From assembly GCA_002336975.1 (NCBI GenBank), contig DDFA01000096.1, positions 732 to 47,107 on the forward strand: 46,376 nucleotides of DNA. The letters are read 5' to 3'. Made by a program: the position numbers and the translations under genes. The stretch is from Phyllobacteriaceae bacterium UBA1940. Lineage in GTDB: Bacteria; Pseudomonadota; Alphaproteobacteria; Rhizobiales; Rhizobiaceae. Every line of letters starts with the position of its first letter. Position 1 is the stretch's first letter. This document shows positions 26,217-40,466 of this stretch, piece after piece. Below the pieces are notes generated by a model that saw only the letters and a list, made by a program, of their open reading frames with translations, was not told the origin of the DNA and did not search any database.

Positions 26217-26369
26217 ATGACCAGAGTTTTCGCTTTGATCGCCGTGCTCGCTGTCGTCAGCGGTTGCGCCAGCGTGGATTATGGCGGCAGGCGCATCGAC
26301 ACCAAGCCGAGCGCCGCCGGCTGCGCCGTGCCGAATTCGCCCTGCGCGCATGGCGGCAAAGGTCTCTGA
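26217..26369 (+). CDS. Small predicted lipoprotein, 50 residues
   Basis: A short gene after the tRNA hairpin, with ATG at 26217 and GGAG eight bases upstream. The start MTRVFALIAVLAVVSGC is a lipoprotein signal: basic residue, hydrophobic core and lipobox VSGC with the lipidated cysteine at residue 17. The mature part is only 34 residues with two more cysteines (residues 36 and 43) in GCAVPNSPCAHGG, which could form a disulfide. The function is unknown. Short lipoproteins of this style are common in Rhizobiales. The base composition matches its surroundings and there is no stop interruption, so I regard it as real. Confidence 0.65.
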   Translation: MTRVFALIAVLAVVSGCASVDYGGRRIDTKPSAAGCAVPNSPCAHGGKGL

Positions 26370-26390
26370 GCCGGCTGACCGGCCCGGATC

Positions 26391-28007
26391 TCACACTCGC
26401 AGATAGACGACGCTCAGCGGCTCCAGCGTCATGGCGCTGGCCGGCGCGGCGCGCCCGTCCGCCAGCATGGTTGCGCCCGCAAACCGCTTCGGGACGCGCC
26501 ACTGCGTCGCCGCGCCGCCAAAATTGAAGACGCAGAGCAGTCTTTCGCTCTCCGTCTCGCGTTCAAACGCCAGCACCTCCGGCTCACTGCCGGGTAGAAA
26601 CCGGATCGACCCGTCGACCAGCGCCGGATGGGCCTTTCGGAACGCAATCGCGGCCTTGTAGTGCGCCAGCACCGAATCGGCCCCCTGTTGCGCATCGGCG
26701 GCGCGCGCGAGATGTTCGCGCGGGATCGGCAGCCAGGGTTTGCCGGTCGAGAAGTCGGCATTGGGCTTTGCCTTCTCCCACACCATCGGCGTGCGGCAGC
26801 CGTCGCGGCCCTTGAACCCCGGCCACATGCGGATGCCGTAGGGATCGCGCAGGTCTTCAAACGCAATGTCCGCCTCGGTCAGCCCCAGTTCCTCGCCCTG
26901 ATAGAGGCAGATCGAGCCGCGCAGCGCGCACAGAAGGTCGATGGCGAATTTCGCCACCTTGTCGACTTCGCCCTGGTTGCGGGAAAACCGCGTGGCGTGA
27001 CGACGCACATCGTGGTTCGAGAACGCCCAGCACACCCAGCCGTCCTTCACCGCCTTCTCGAACGCCTCGACCGATCTGCGGATATGCGCCGGCGAAAAAT
27101 CGTCGCCCAGCAGGTCGAAGGTGTAGCACATGTTGAGCTTGTCGCCGCCTGTGGTGTAGGCGGCCACGGTTTTGAGCGAACGTTCGCCGTCGCCGACCTC
27201 GCCGACCGTCGCCCTGTCGTCATAGCGGTCGAGCAAGGCGCGAAATTCTTTCAGGAAGCCGATATTCTCCGGCTGTGTCTTGTCGTGGATATGGTCCTGA
27301 AAACCGTAGGGATTGGTGTCGGGAATATCGTTGGTCTTGCCTTTGGGAAACGGCGGATTGTCACGCAGCCGGGCGTCGTGAAAATAGTAGTTCACCGTGT
27401 CGAGGCGGAACCCGTCGACGCCGCGGTCAAGCCAGAATTTCACTGCGTCCAGCACCGCTTCGCGCACCGCCGGATTGTGAAAGTTGAGGTCCGGCTGCGA
27501 GGCGAGGAAATTGTGCATGTAATATTGCCGCCGCCCGGTATCCCATTCCCAGGCCGGTCCGCCAAAGATCGCCAGCCAGTTGTTGGGGGCGGTTCCGTCG
27601 GGTTTTGCATCCGCCCAGACATACCAGTCGGCCTTGTCATTTGTGCGGTCGGCGCGGCTTTCGACGAACCATTGGTGTTTGTCGGATGTGTGCGAAATCA
27701 CCTGGTCGATGATGACTTTCAGGCCGCGCCGATGCGCTTCGGCGACAAAGCGGTCGAAGTCGGCCAGCGCGCCGAACAGCGGATCGACGGCGCGATAGTC
27801 GGACACGTCGTAGCCCATGTCGGCCATCGGCGACTTGAAGAAGGGCGACAGCCACACCGCATCGACGCCAAGCGCCGCGATATGGTCAAGCCGTCCGGTC
27901 GCGCCGGCCAGATCGCCAACGCCGTCGCCGGTCGTGTCCTGAAACGAGCGCGGATAGATCTGGTAGATCACAGCGCCCCGCCACCAGTCATGACCGGTTC
28001 TTGTCAT
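26391..28007 (-). CDS. aglA: Alpha-glucosidase, GH13 family
   Basis: 538 residues, typical GH13 (oligo-1,6-glucosidase/alpha-glucosidase group). WWRGAVIYQIYPRSFQDTTG opens the barrel. The catalytic nucleophile is D203 in GFRLDTVNYY, the acid/base E270 in ATVGEVGDGE, and the transition-state Asp D333 in FSNHDVRRH. No signal peptide, so it acts in the cytoplasm on imported or glycogen-derived maltose-type sugars. It overlaps the stop of glgX by four bases (ATGA, 28004-28007), pointing to joint use in glycogen or maltodextrin breakdown. Regulators and sugar transporters of the classical agl operon are not present here, so aglA is used by family similarity only. Confidence 0.88.
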   Translation of the reverse strand: MTRTGHDWWRGAVIYQIYPRSFQDTTGDGVGDLAGATGRLDHIAALGVDAVWLSPFFKSPMADMGYDVSDYRAVDPLFGALADFDRFVAEAHRRGLKVIIDQVISHTSDKHQWFVESRADRTNDKADWYVWADAKPDGTAPNNWLAIFGGPAWEWDTGRRQYYMHNFLASQPDLNFHNPAVREAVLDAVKFWLDRGVDGFRLDTVNYYFHDARLRDNPPFPKGKTNDIPDTNPYGFQDHIHDKTQPENIGFLKEFRALLDRYDDRATVGEVGDGERSLKTVAAYTTGGDKLNMCYTFDLLGDDFSPAHIRRSVEAFEKAVKDGWVCWAFSNHDVRRHATRFSRNQGEVDKVAKFAIDLLCALRGSICLYQGEELGLTEADIAFEDLRDPYGIRMWPGFKGRDGCRTPMVWEKAKPNADFSTGKPWLPIPREHLARAADAQQGADSVLAHYKAAIAFRKAHPALVDGSIRFLPGSEPEVLAFERETESERLLCVFNFGGAATQWRVPKRFAGATMLADGRAAPASAMTLEPLSVVYLRV

Positions 28008-30022
28008 CTGACCTGTGCTCCCTCAGGCGTTTCGGTCAGCATCGCGACCGAGCGTCCGCCTAGCCTGAACGCGCCGTTCGCGCCAGATGCGCCGGGCCCG
28101 GCTGCAAGCCGCCAGACCATGCCGTCGCGCGCTTCCGCCGCGACAACGCCGGCGCGGCGGTCGCCGTTGATCAGCACCGCGATGCGCGCCGCGGCGGGTT
28201 CGGCGACAACCATGACAAGACGGCGGTTGGCCCGCTCGTTCCAGCGCTCTTCGGTCATCGGCCGCCAGTCAAAACCGAGCCATTCGACCACCGGTGCGCC
28301 GGCGCCGCCCGGAGGCTGAAAGAATTCCAGGCCCTCAAGCCCCGATCCGGCGCGGATGCGCGCCAGTTGCGCCGTCCAGTCCTCCAGCGCCCGGTCGCGG
28401 CCGGCCCAGTCGAGCCAGGTCACGGCATTGTCCTGGCAATAGGCGTTGTTGTTGCCGCCTTGGGTGCGGCCGAATTCGTCGCCCGCCGTCAGCATGATCG
28501 CGCCGCGCGCGGCAAACAATGACGCCAGCATGGCGGCCACGTCGCGCCGGCGCGCAGCGGAGATCTTTTCGTCCGCCGTCGAACCTTCGACGCCATTGTT
28601 CCAGGACAGGTTTTCGCCGTGGCCGTCACGATTTTTCTCGCCATTGGCCTGGTTGTGCTTGTGCTTGAAGGCGGCGATGTCGGCGAGCGTCAGCCCGTCA
28701 TGGGCGGCGATGTAGTTGATCGAACGCGTCGCGGTCGCGCCGTCGCGGCCAAACACGTCCGACGACCCCGCCAGCCTGGTCGCCAGCACGCCGGTCATGC
28801 CGGCGTCGCCGCGCCAGAACCGCCGTGCATCGTCACGGAACCTGTCGTTCCATTCGAGCCAGCGGCCGGAAAACTCGCCGAGCCGGTAGCCGTCGCGGCC
28901 GATATCCCAGGGTTCTGCGATCAGGATGCGGTCGGCTAGCACCGGGTCGGTCTCGATCGCCCGCAGGGTTTCGGCGCGCGTCGAAAATCCGTCGGCGTCG
29001 CGCCCGAGCACCGGCGCCAGATCGAAGCGGAAGCCGTCGACGCCCGCCTGCAGAACGAAATGGCGCAGCGATGCGAGGATCAGTTCCCTCACCCTTGGAT
29101 GGTCGCAGGCGAGCGTGTTGCCGGTGCCGGTGTCGTTGACCAGTTTGCCGTCCGCCTCGCGGCGGTAGTAGGCGTTGGCGTCGAGCCCGCGCAGCGACAG
29201 GGTCGGCCCGTGGATGTCGCTCTCGCCGGTGTGGTTGAAGACGACGTCGAGCAGAACGCCGATGCCCGCCTGACGCAGCGCCGCCACGGTTCGACGCAAT
29301 TCGCCGACGCCGCCCGGCGCCAGGCGCGGGTCGAGCGCCATGAACGTCACCGGGTTGTATCCCCAGGCGTTGGTCAGTCCGAGAGACCCGAGGTGCCGCT
29401 CGTCGATCCAGGCCGTCAACGGCATCAGTTCGACCGCCGAAACGCCGATCTTTTTCAGGTGAGCGATCACCGCCGGATGAGCGAGCGCGGCGACCGTGCC
29501 GCGCAGGCCTTCGGGAATATCGGGATGCAGCATGGTGAAGGCGCGGACGTTCAGTTCGTAGATCAGGCCGCCAGGCCGAAACAGCGGCGGCGACTGCCTC
29601 ACCGGTTCGGGCAACGCGGCGACGAGCGCCTTGGGCATCATCGGCGCGGTATCGGTCCGCTGCCAGCGCGGCGCCGCCATCGTCGCGCGATAGCGATAGG
29701 GCCAGTCGATCGCCACCGCATAAGGGTCGACCAGCAGCTTGGACGGATCGAACCAATAGCCATTTTTCGGATCGTAGCGGCCGTCGGCGCGATAGCCGTA
29801 GCGCGTACCGGGCCCCACGCCGTCGACGCTGAGACGAAAAATACCGTCGTCGCCGCGCTGCATCTGCTGGCGGTGGACCGCGTCGTCGGAAGCGGCAATC
29901 TTCGCCCGGTCGCCATCGAGAGGCCGGAACAGGCAAAGCTCGATCCGCTCTGCCGCGCCCGACCAGACCGCGAAATCGGTCCCGTTGTCGTCCGGCCGCG
30001 CCCCAAGCTCGTTCGATGTCAT
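28004..30022 (-). CDS. glgX: Glycogen debranching enzyme GlgX
   Basis: About 672 residues. The N-terminal CBM48-like domain (GTDFAVWSGAAERIELCLF) is followed by a GH13 barrel: LLDVVFNHTGESD, the nucleophile in DGFRFDLAPVLGRD, the acid/base in LIAEPWDIG, and the third Asp in YIAAHDGLTLAD. FAARGAIMLTAGDEFGRTQGG-type GlgX residues follow. It removes short phosphorylase-limit branches from glycogen. I use the ATG at 30022 with AAGG upstream; an ATG at 30067 would add 15 residues. It is divergent from a TetR gene and coupled to the alpha-glucosidase. It lies apart from the main glg operon, with two unrelated genes between. Confidence 0.92.
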   Translation of the reverse strand: MTSNELGARPDDNGTDFAVWSGAAERIELCLFRPLDGDRAKIAASDDAVHRQQMQRGDDGIFRLSVDGVGPGTRYGYRADGRYDPKNGYWFDPSKLLVDPYAVAIDWPYRYRATMAAPRWQRTDTAPMMPKALVAALPEPVRQSPPLFRPGGLIYELNVRAFTMLHPDIPEGLRGTVAALAHPAVIAHLKKIGVSAVELMPLTAWIDERHLGSLGLTNAWGYNPVTFMALDPRLAPGGVGELRRTVAALRQAGIGVLLDVVFNHTGESDIHGPTLSLRGLDANAYYRREADGKLVNDTGTGNTLACDHPRVRELILASLRHFVLQAGVDGFRFDLAPVLGRDADGFSTRAETLRAIETDPVLADRILIAEPWDIGRDGYRLGEFSGRWLEWNDRFRDDARRFWRGDAGMTGVLATRLAGSSDVFGRDGATATRSINYIAAHDGLTLADIAAFKHKHNQANGEKNRDGHGENLSWNNGVEGSTADEKISAARRRDVAAMLASLFAARGAIMLTAGDEFGRTQGGNNNAYCQDNAVTWLDWAGRDRALEDWTAQLARIRAGSGLEGLEFFQPPGGAGAPVVEWLGFDWRPMTEERWNERANRRLVMVVAEPAAARIAVLINGDRRAGVVAAEARDGMVWRLAAGPGASGANGAFRLGGRSVAMLTETPEGAQVR

Positions 30023-30193
30023 CTGCCTTCGCTGCCGAATCCATGTCGCCGGATCGAAGCGACGCATCACACTATCAAGCCCCCGGCGCAGCGAGAACTG
30101 CTGTTTGCGACCCCTGCGCGTCGGCGTCGCCGCCCCAATGCCGGGACCGGCAAGGCCGCATCTCTGAAAAAACAAGATCGGCGGTTGACAACC

Positions 30194-30232
30194 TACCGGC
30201 TGGTTGGTCAATTACATACCAACTGGTTGGTA
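30194..30232. promoter_or_regulatory. Tandem TetR-type operator
   Basis: TACCAAC-TG-GTTGGTA (30217-30232) is a perfect 7+2+7 dyad. A related copy, TACCGGCTGGTTGGTC (30194-30209), starts 23 bp upstream on the same face of about two helical turns. The site ends five bases before the start codon of the TetR-family gene, so autorepression is likely. The divergent glgX gene starts 172 bp away and may also be affected. Confidence 0.75.
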
Positions 30233-30237
30233 TTCAA

Positions 30238-30843
30238 ATGAACGATGTAGTACACCCATCCCGGCAGAAATTCATCGACGCAGCGACAGCGCTGGTGCGC
30301 GAACAGGGTTATGCCGGCACATCGGTTGACGACATCTGCGCACGCGCCGGGTTACGCAAGGGCAGTTTCTTCCACCATTTCAAGAGCAAGGAAGAACTTC
30401 TTCTGGCGGCGATCGAGCATTGGAACGCATTCACGGGCGCGGTCTTCGCCAATGCGCCGTATCGTTGCCTGCCCGATCCGCGCGACCGTCTGCTCGGCTA
30501 CGTCGCGTTTCGCGCTGACATTCTCGACCGGCCGATCCCCGAATTCTCCTGCCTGCTTGGCACGCTGACGCAGGAGGTCTACGCCAGCCACCCCGCCTTG
30601 CTCGCCGCCAGCGGCGACGGCATGGCTGGCCATATCGACGAGTTGGTCGCCGACATAACGCTCGCCAAGGCGCATTACGCCGCCGCCGCCGACTGGACGC
30701 CTCAAAGCCTCGGCTTCTTCATCCAGGCGGCGCTGCAAGGCTCGTTTGTCCAGGCCAAGGCGACCGGCGGCGCCGATGTGGCGCGCGCCAATCTCGACCA
30801 CCTCAAGCGCTATATCGAAACCCTGCTTCCCAACGGCAAATAA
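30238..30843 (+). CDS. TetR-family transcriptional regulator
   Basis: 201 residues. The helix-turn-helix domain is FIDAATALVREQGYAGTSVD, then DICARAGLRKGSFFHHFKSK (about residues 10-52). The C-terminal domain (TQEVYASHPALLAASGDGM and QAALQGSFVQAKATGGADVA) matches regulators of the TetR_C_6/YxaF-like group. Two operator-like repeats lie directly before it. It ends 14 bp before the SRPBCC gene, so the pair forms a small autoregulated operon. The effector is not known. This arrangement commonly responds to small aromatic or electrophilic compounds, but nothing here proves it. Confidence 0.92.
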   Translation: MNDVVHPSRQKFIDAATALVREQGYAGTSVDDICARAGLRKGSFFHHFKSKEELLLAAIEHWNAFTGAVFANAPYRCLPDPRDRLLGYVAFRADILDRPIPEFSCLLGTLTQEVYASHPALLAASGDGMAGHIDELVADITLAKAHYAAAADWTPQSLGFFIQAALQGSFVQAKATGGADVARANLDHLKRYIETLLPNGK

Positions 30844-30857
30844 TGAGGAGACAGACC

Positions 30858-31301
30858 ATGCCGTCCACCATCCGCCTCCACCGCGTGCTCAAGACCACGC
30901 CTGAAAAAGTCTATCGCGCCTTCACCGACGCCGACGCCTGGTGCCGCTTCCTGCCGCCGCACGGATTTCTCGGCGCCATCGACAGGTTCGAGCCGAAGGT
31001 AGGCGGCCGGTTCCATATGTCGTTCCGCAACTTCGCCACCAATCAGGCGCACTCGTTCGGCGGCGCATTCCTCGAAATGACGCCGAACAAAAAATTGTCC
31101 TACAGCGACGTGTTCGACGACGCCAACCTGCCCGGCGAGATGAAGACGACGATCGAGCTGGCCGAGGTTCCCGGCGGCACGGACGTCAGGATCACCCAGG
31201 AGGGCGTACCCGACATGATCCCCGAATCGATGTGCTATCTCGGCTGGCAGGACACGCTGACCCAGCTGCGCGACCTGGTCGAGCCGGATATCCGGCAGTA
31301 A
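30858..31301 (+). CDS. SRPBCC (AHSA1-type) domain protein
   Basis: 147 residues. RVLKTTPEKVYRAFTDADAW, then KVGGRFHMSFRNF and a C-terminal GWQDTLTQLRDLVEP follow the helix-grip fold of activator-of-Hsp90-ATPase-like proteins. These bind hydrophobic ligands, or act as cyclases or toxin-resistance proteins; no catalytic residue is evident. The ATG at 30858 follows a GAGGAG ribosome site and lies 14 bp after the TetR stop, so it is the regulator's probable target. Its 3' end faces the glgA-pgm gene end, 30 bp away. Confidence 0.85.
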   Translation: MPSTIRLHRVLKTTPEKVYRAFTDADAWCRFLPPHGFLGAIDRFEPKVGGRFHMSFRNFATNQAHSFGGAFLEMTPNKKLSYSDVFDDANLPGEMKTTIELAEVPGGTDVRITQEGVPDMIPESMCYLGWQDTLTQLRDLVEPDIRQ

Positions 31302-31331
31302 CGCGGGCGCGCCGAACCGGGCGGCCAAGGC

Positions 31332-35683
<4,352 letters not shown>

Positions 35684-37945
35684 TCCCATGCTCCTCCACC
35701 CGGCCCTTTGCGGCCTCGAACTCAAAATAGAGCGTCGCCAGCGGCGGCAGCGTAATGTTCGCCGCGATCGACTTGCCCTTGCCCGAGGCGACGACCGAAC
35801 CGAGATTCCCCTTCCCGGTTCCGCCGTAGTCCCCGGCGTCCGTATTCAGAATTTCGCGCCAGCGCCCGGCTTTCGGCAAGGGCAATCTGTAGTCTTCGCG
35901 CGCAATCGGGGTGAAATTCGTCACCACCGCCACCGGACGCTGGCGCGGCGCAATGCGCAGCCATGCAAACACCGAGCGGTCGCGGTCGTCGACGACAAGC
36001 CACTCGAAACCCTCCGGCTCGCAGTCGCGTGCATGCAGCGCCGGGCGGCCGCGGTAGAGACGGTTCAGGTCGCGCACCAGCGACTGCATGCCCTTGTGCG
36101 GCTTGTGTTGCAGCAAATCCCAGTCCAGTTCGCCGGCCTCGCTCCATTCGGCGCGCTGCGCGAATTCCTGCCCCATGAACAAGAGTTTCTTGCCGGGATA
36201 ACCCCACATGAAACCGTAATAGGCGCGCAGCGTCGCGAATTTCTGCCAGTCGTCGCCGCCCATCTTGCCGACCAGCGCCGACTTTCCGTGCACCACCTCG
36301 TCATGCGACAGCGGCAGCACGAAATTCTCGCTGAACGCGTACATCAGCCCGAAGGTGATTTCCTCGTGATGATGGCGCCGGTGGATCGGATCGCGCTTCA
36401 GATAGGACAGGGTGTCGTGCATGAACCCCATGTTCCACTTGAAGCCGAAGCCGAGGCCGCCGTCATGCACGGGGGCGGAGACTTTTGGCCAGGAGGTGGA
36501 TTCCTCGGCAATCGTCAGGATGCCGGGATGGGCGGCATAGACGCGGGCATTCATTTCCTGAAGGAAACGCACCGCTTCCAGGTTCTCGTTGCCGCCGTAC
36601 TCGTTCGGCACCCATTCGCCGTGCTTGCGCGAATAATCGAGATAAAGCATCGAGGCGACCGCATCGACGCGCAGGCCGTCGAGGTGGAATTTCTCCGACC
36701 AGTAGAGCGCGTTGTTGATGAGGTAGGATAGAACCTCGGCGCGGCCGAAATTGTAGATCGCCGTGTTCCAGTCCGGATGGAAGCCCTGGCGCGGGTCGGC
36801 GTGCTCGTAGAGCGCCGTGCCGTCGAACTTGCCGAGGCCATGCGCATCCGTCGGGAAATGCGCCGGCACCCAGTCGAGGATGACGCCGATGCCGACCTTG
36901 TGGCAGCCGTTGACGAAGCGGGCGAAGCCTTCCGGCTCGCCGAAGCGGGCGGTCGGAGCATAGAGGCCCGTCGTCTGGTAGCCCCAGGAGGGATCGAACG
37001 GATATTCGGAGATCGGCAGGAACTCGATATGGGTGAAGCCCATGTCGGTGCAGTAGGGGATGAGGCGGTCGGCCAGCTCGTCCCAGGAAAGCATGCCCCC
37101 ATCGGAATGGCGCTGCCAGGAGGCGGCGTGCACCTCGTAGATCGAGATGGGCTGGCGGCGCGCGTCGGCGCTCGCCCAATGGGCCAGATGCGCCTCGTCC
37201 TCCCATTTCTGGGTGATCGGGCCGGTCGTCATCGAGGCGTTGTTGGGGCGCAGCTCCGAGCGGCGGGCGAAGGGATCGGCCTTCAGCGGCAGCACCTCGC
37301 CGTCGATGCCGACGATCTCGTATTTGTAGGCATGGCCCTCGTTGATGCCGGGCAGGAAGATTTCCCAGATGCCGGTGTCGCGGCGAAGGCGCATGGCGTT
37401 GCGCCGCCCGTCCCATTCGTTGAAGTTGCCGACGACGGAGACGCGCCTGGCGTTCGGTGCCCAGACGGCGAAGTGGAAGCCCTCGATGCCGTCGAGCGTC
37501 ATCGGGTGGGCGCCCAGCTTGTCGAAGAGGCGCAGATGCGAGCCTTCGCGGATATAGTAGTCGTCCATCGGGCCGAGAACGGGGCCGAAGCTGTAGGGAT
37601 CGATCACCACCCATTCGCCGCCCTCGTTGCGGGCGCGGTAGCGGATCGGCTGCTGTTTTCTGACGGCAACCTCGCCGGCGAAGATACCGGCCGGGTGGAC
37701 CTGCCTGAGTTCGCCGATGGCCTTGCCGGACAGCGTCTCGGCCGTCACTTCGGCCGCATCGGGCACGAAGCAGCGGGCGACATATTTGTCGCCGGCTGCC
37801 CCTTCACGAACCAGATGCAGGCCGAGCACCGCGAACGGGTCCCAGTGCCGCCCCTGCAGGATCGCATCGATGTCCGCCTTCGCCAGAAGCTCTGCCAAGA
37901 GATTTGACTGGGGTTCCGTCGTGCTCTTGTTTGGCGGTGCGGTCA

Positions 37946-40405
37946 TCAGGCTCTCCAGATTTCCTTGGCGTATTGGCGAATGGTGCGGTCGGAGGAGAAC
38001 CAGCCCATGCGGGCCGTGTTCCGGATCGTCTTGCCGTACCACGCTGTCTTGTCCGTCCAGATGCCGTCGACCTCGCGCTGGGCTTTCGCATAGGCGTCGA
38101 AATCGGCGGCGACCATGAACCAGTCGTGATTGTAGATGCCGTCGACGAGCCCGGTGAAGCGGTTGCGGTCATCCGGCGAGAAGACGCCGGAGGCGATCGC
38201 CTGAAGGGCTTGCGACAGCTCGCGGGACTGCTCGATGATGGCGCGGGGATTGTGGCCTTCGGAACGAACCCTTGCCACTTCCTCGGCCGTCATGCCGAAG
38301 ATCACGATGTTCTCCTCGCCGACATGGTCGCGCATCTCGACATTGGCGCCGTCGAGCGTGCCGATGGTCAGCGCGCCGTTCAGCGCGAACTTCATATTGC
38401 CGGTGCCGGAGGCTTCCATGCCGGCGGTCGAGATCTGCTCGGAAAGATCGGCGGCCGGCACCATGATCTCGGCGAGCGAGACATTGTAGTTCGGCACGAA
38501 GACGACCTTGAGCAGACCCCGCACGGCCGGGTCGTTGTTGATCACCTTGGCCACGTCGTTGGCCAGCTTGATGATCAGCTTGGCATTGTGATAGCTCGGC
38601 GCCGCCTTGCCGGCGAAGAGTTTTACGCGCGGCACCCAGTCCAGCTCGGGATGCGAGCGGATCTGGTCGTAGAGCGCGACCGCCTCGATGATGTTGAGCA
38701 GCTGGCGCTTGTATTCGTGGATGCGCTTGATCTGGATGTCGAACATCGCGGCCGGATCGATGCGCACGCCCATGCGGCTGCCGACGAGGTTGGACAGCCG
38801 GTTCTTGTTCTCGCGCTTGATCGCCGCGAACTTCTCCTGGAAATCCCTGTTGTCGGCGAAGGCGTCCAGCGCCTTCAAGGCTTCGGCGTCGTCCATGAAA
38901 CCGTCGCCGATGGATTCGCGGATCAGGTTGAACAGGCCCGGATTGCACTGCATCAGCCAGCGCCGCGGCGTGATGCCGTTCGTCTTGTTGTTGATACGAT
39001 CAGGGTAGAGCTTGTGCAGGTCGGCAAACACCGTTTCCTTCATCAGCTCGGTATGCAGCGCAGACACGCCGTTGATCGAATGCGAGCCGACGAAGGCCAG
39101 ATTGCCCATGCGCACGCGGCGCTCGCCCGACTCTTCGATCAGTGAGATGTTGCGGATCCGCTCGTCGTCGAGACCCTGTTTCTTGCGCGCCTCGATCAGG
39201 ATCTTCGCGTTGATCGCATAGACGATCTGCATGTGACGCGGCAAAAGCCGCTCGAACAACGGAACCGACCAGCTCTCAAGTGCCTCGGGAAGCAGTGTGT
39301 GGTTCGTGTAGGAGAAGGTGCGGCGCGAGATGTCCCAGGCCGCGTCGAAGTCCAGGCCGTGCACGTCGGTGAGAAGGCGCACAAGCTCGGCAACAGAGAC
39401 GGCTGGATGCGTGTCGTTGAGCTGGATGGCGACGGCATCCGGCAGCGATGTGAAGTCGGGATATTGCTGGAGATGGCGGCGCAGGATGTCCTGCAGCGAG
39501 GCCGAACAGAAGAAGAATTCCTGGCGCAGGCGCAGTTCCTGACCGGCGGGTGTCGCATCGGCCGGGTAGAGCACGCGGGTCAGGCTTTCGGCCTTGTTGC
39601 TCTCGCGCAGCGCGCCGATATGGTCGCCGGCGTTGAAAGCTTCGAGCAGGATCGGATCGATCGGGTTTGCGGCCCACAGGCGCAGCGTGTTGACGCGCTT
39701 TGCCCGCCAGCCGACGGCCGGCGTGTCGTAGGCCGTGGCGATGACGCGCTCGGCCGGCTTCCAGACGAAGCGCTGCTTGTCCTCGCCGATATTGATCGTC
39801 TCTACACCGCCGCCGAAGCCGATCTCGTAGGAGCTTTCGCGGCGTTCGAATTCCCAGGGGTTGCCATGGGCAAGCCAGGTCTCGGGCAGTTCGACCTGCC
39901 AGCCGTCCGCCATCTGCTGGCGAAAGAGGCCGTGCACGTAGCGGATGCCGTAACCATAGGCCGGCACGTCCACAGTCGCCATGCTCTCCATGAAACAGGC
40001 CGCAAGACGGCCGAGGCCGCCGTTGCCCAGCGCCGCATCAGGCTCCAGCTCGGCAATGACGTCGATATCGACGCCATGCATGGCGAGAGCCTGGCGCATC
40101 TCGTCCATGATGCCGGTATTCGTCATGGCGTCGCGCATCAGGCGGCCGATCAGAAACTCCAGCGATAGATAATAGACGCGCTTGGAACCCGTCGAATAGG
40201 TGCGGCGGGTGGAATCCATCCAGTTGTCGGTGATGCGGTCGCGGGCCACGAGGATTGCCGCCGTCAGCCAGTCGTGCGGCTTGGCCACTTTCGGGTCCTT
40301 GCCGATGCGGTATTTCAGGCGTTCCAGAAGCTCTGTCGCGAGCTGTTCGACATCCGAAGATCGTAGGGCGGGTGCGAGATCGTTGTTGGTACCCCGGTTC
40401 ATCAT
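37946..40405 (-). CDS. glgP: Glycogen phosphorylase
   Basis: 819 residues, GT35. RVYYLSLEFLIGRLMRDAMT near residue 70, ALGNGGLGRLAACFMESMAT near residue 105, and the pyridoxal-phosphate site EASGTGNMKFALNGALTIGT near residue 665, whose Lys carries the cofactor, are diagnostic. It releases glucose-1-phosphate from non-reducing ends of glycogen. It is the first gene of the glgP-B-C-A/pgm operon, the same order known from Agrobacterium. The start is ATG-ATG at 40405/40402, with GAGGGGC 11-14 bases ahead. A promoter with TTGCAA and ATAAAT boxes lies about 65 bp upstream. Its stop overlaps the glgB start by one base. Confidence 0.95.
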   Translation of the reverse strand: MMNRGTNNDLAPALRSSDVEQLATELLERLKYRIGKDPKVAKPHDWLTAAILVARDRITDNWMDSTRRTYSTGSKRVYYLSLEFLIGRLMRDAMTNTGIMDEMRQALAMHGVDIDVIAELEPDAALGNGGLGRLAACFMESMATVDVPAYGYGIRYVHGLFRQQMADGWQVELPETWLAHGNPWEFERRESSYEIGFGGGVETINIGEDKQRFVWKPAERVIATAYDTPAVGWRAKRVNTLRLWAANPIDPILLEAFNAGDHIGALRESNKAESLTRVLYPADATPAGQELRLRQEFFFCSASLQDILRRHLQQYPDFTSLPDAVAIQLNDTHPAVSVAELVRLLTDVHGLDFDAAWDISRRTFSYTNHTLLPEALESWSVPLFERLLPRHMQIVYAINAKILIEARKKQGLDDERIRNISLIEESGERRVRMGNLAFVGSHSINGVSALHTELMKETVFADLHKLYPDRINNKTNGITPRRWLMQCNPGLFNLIRESIGDGFMDDAEALKALDAFADNRDFQEKFAAIKRENKNRLSNLVGSRMGVRIDPAAMFDIQIKRIHEYKRQLLNIIEAVALYDQIRSHPELDWVPRVKLFAGKAAPSYHNAKLIIKLANDVAKVINNDPAVRGLLKVVFVPNYNVSLAEIMVPAADLSEQISTAGMEASGTGNMKFALNGALTIGTLDGANVEMRDHVGEENIVIFGMTAEEVARVRSEGHNPRAIIEQSRELSQALQAIASGVFSPDDRNRFTGLVDGIYNHDWFMVAADFDAYAKAQREVDGIWTDKTAWYGKTIRNTARMGWFSSDRTIRQYAKEIWRA

Positions 40406-40466
40406 CGGTGAACTTTGCCCCTCGTATTTTTCTGCGTTCAGTCTGGCGAAAATCGCGTTTAAATCA

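Noticed and set aside
26067..26390. tRNA-Pro as an integration site for a genomic island
   Set aside because: No integrase, repeated tRNA 3' end or phage-like gene is visible around it; neighbours are metabolic genes of similar composition.
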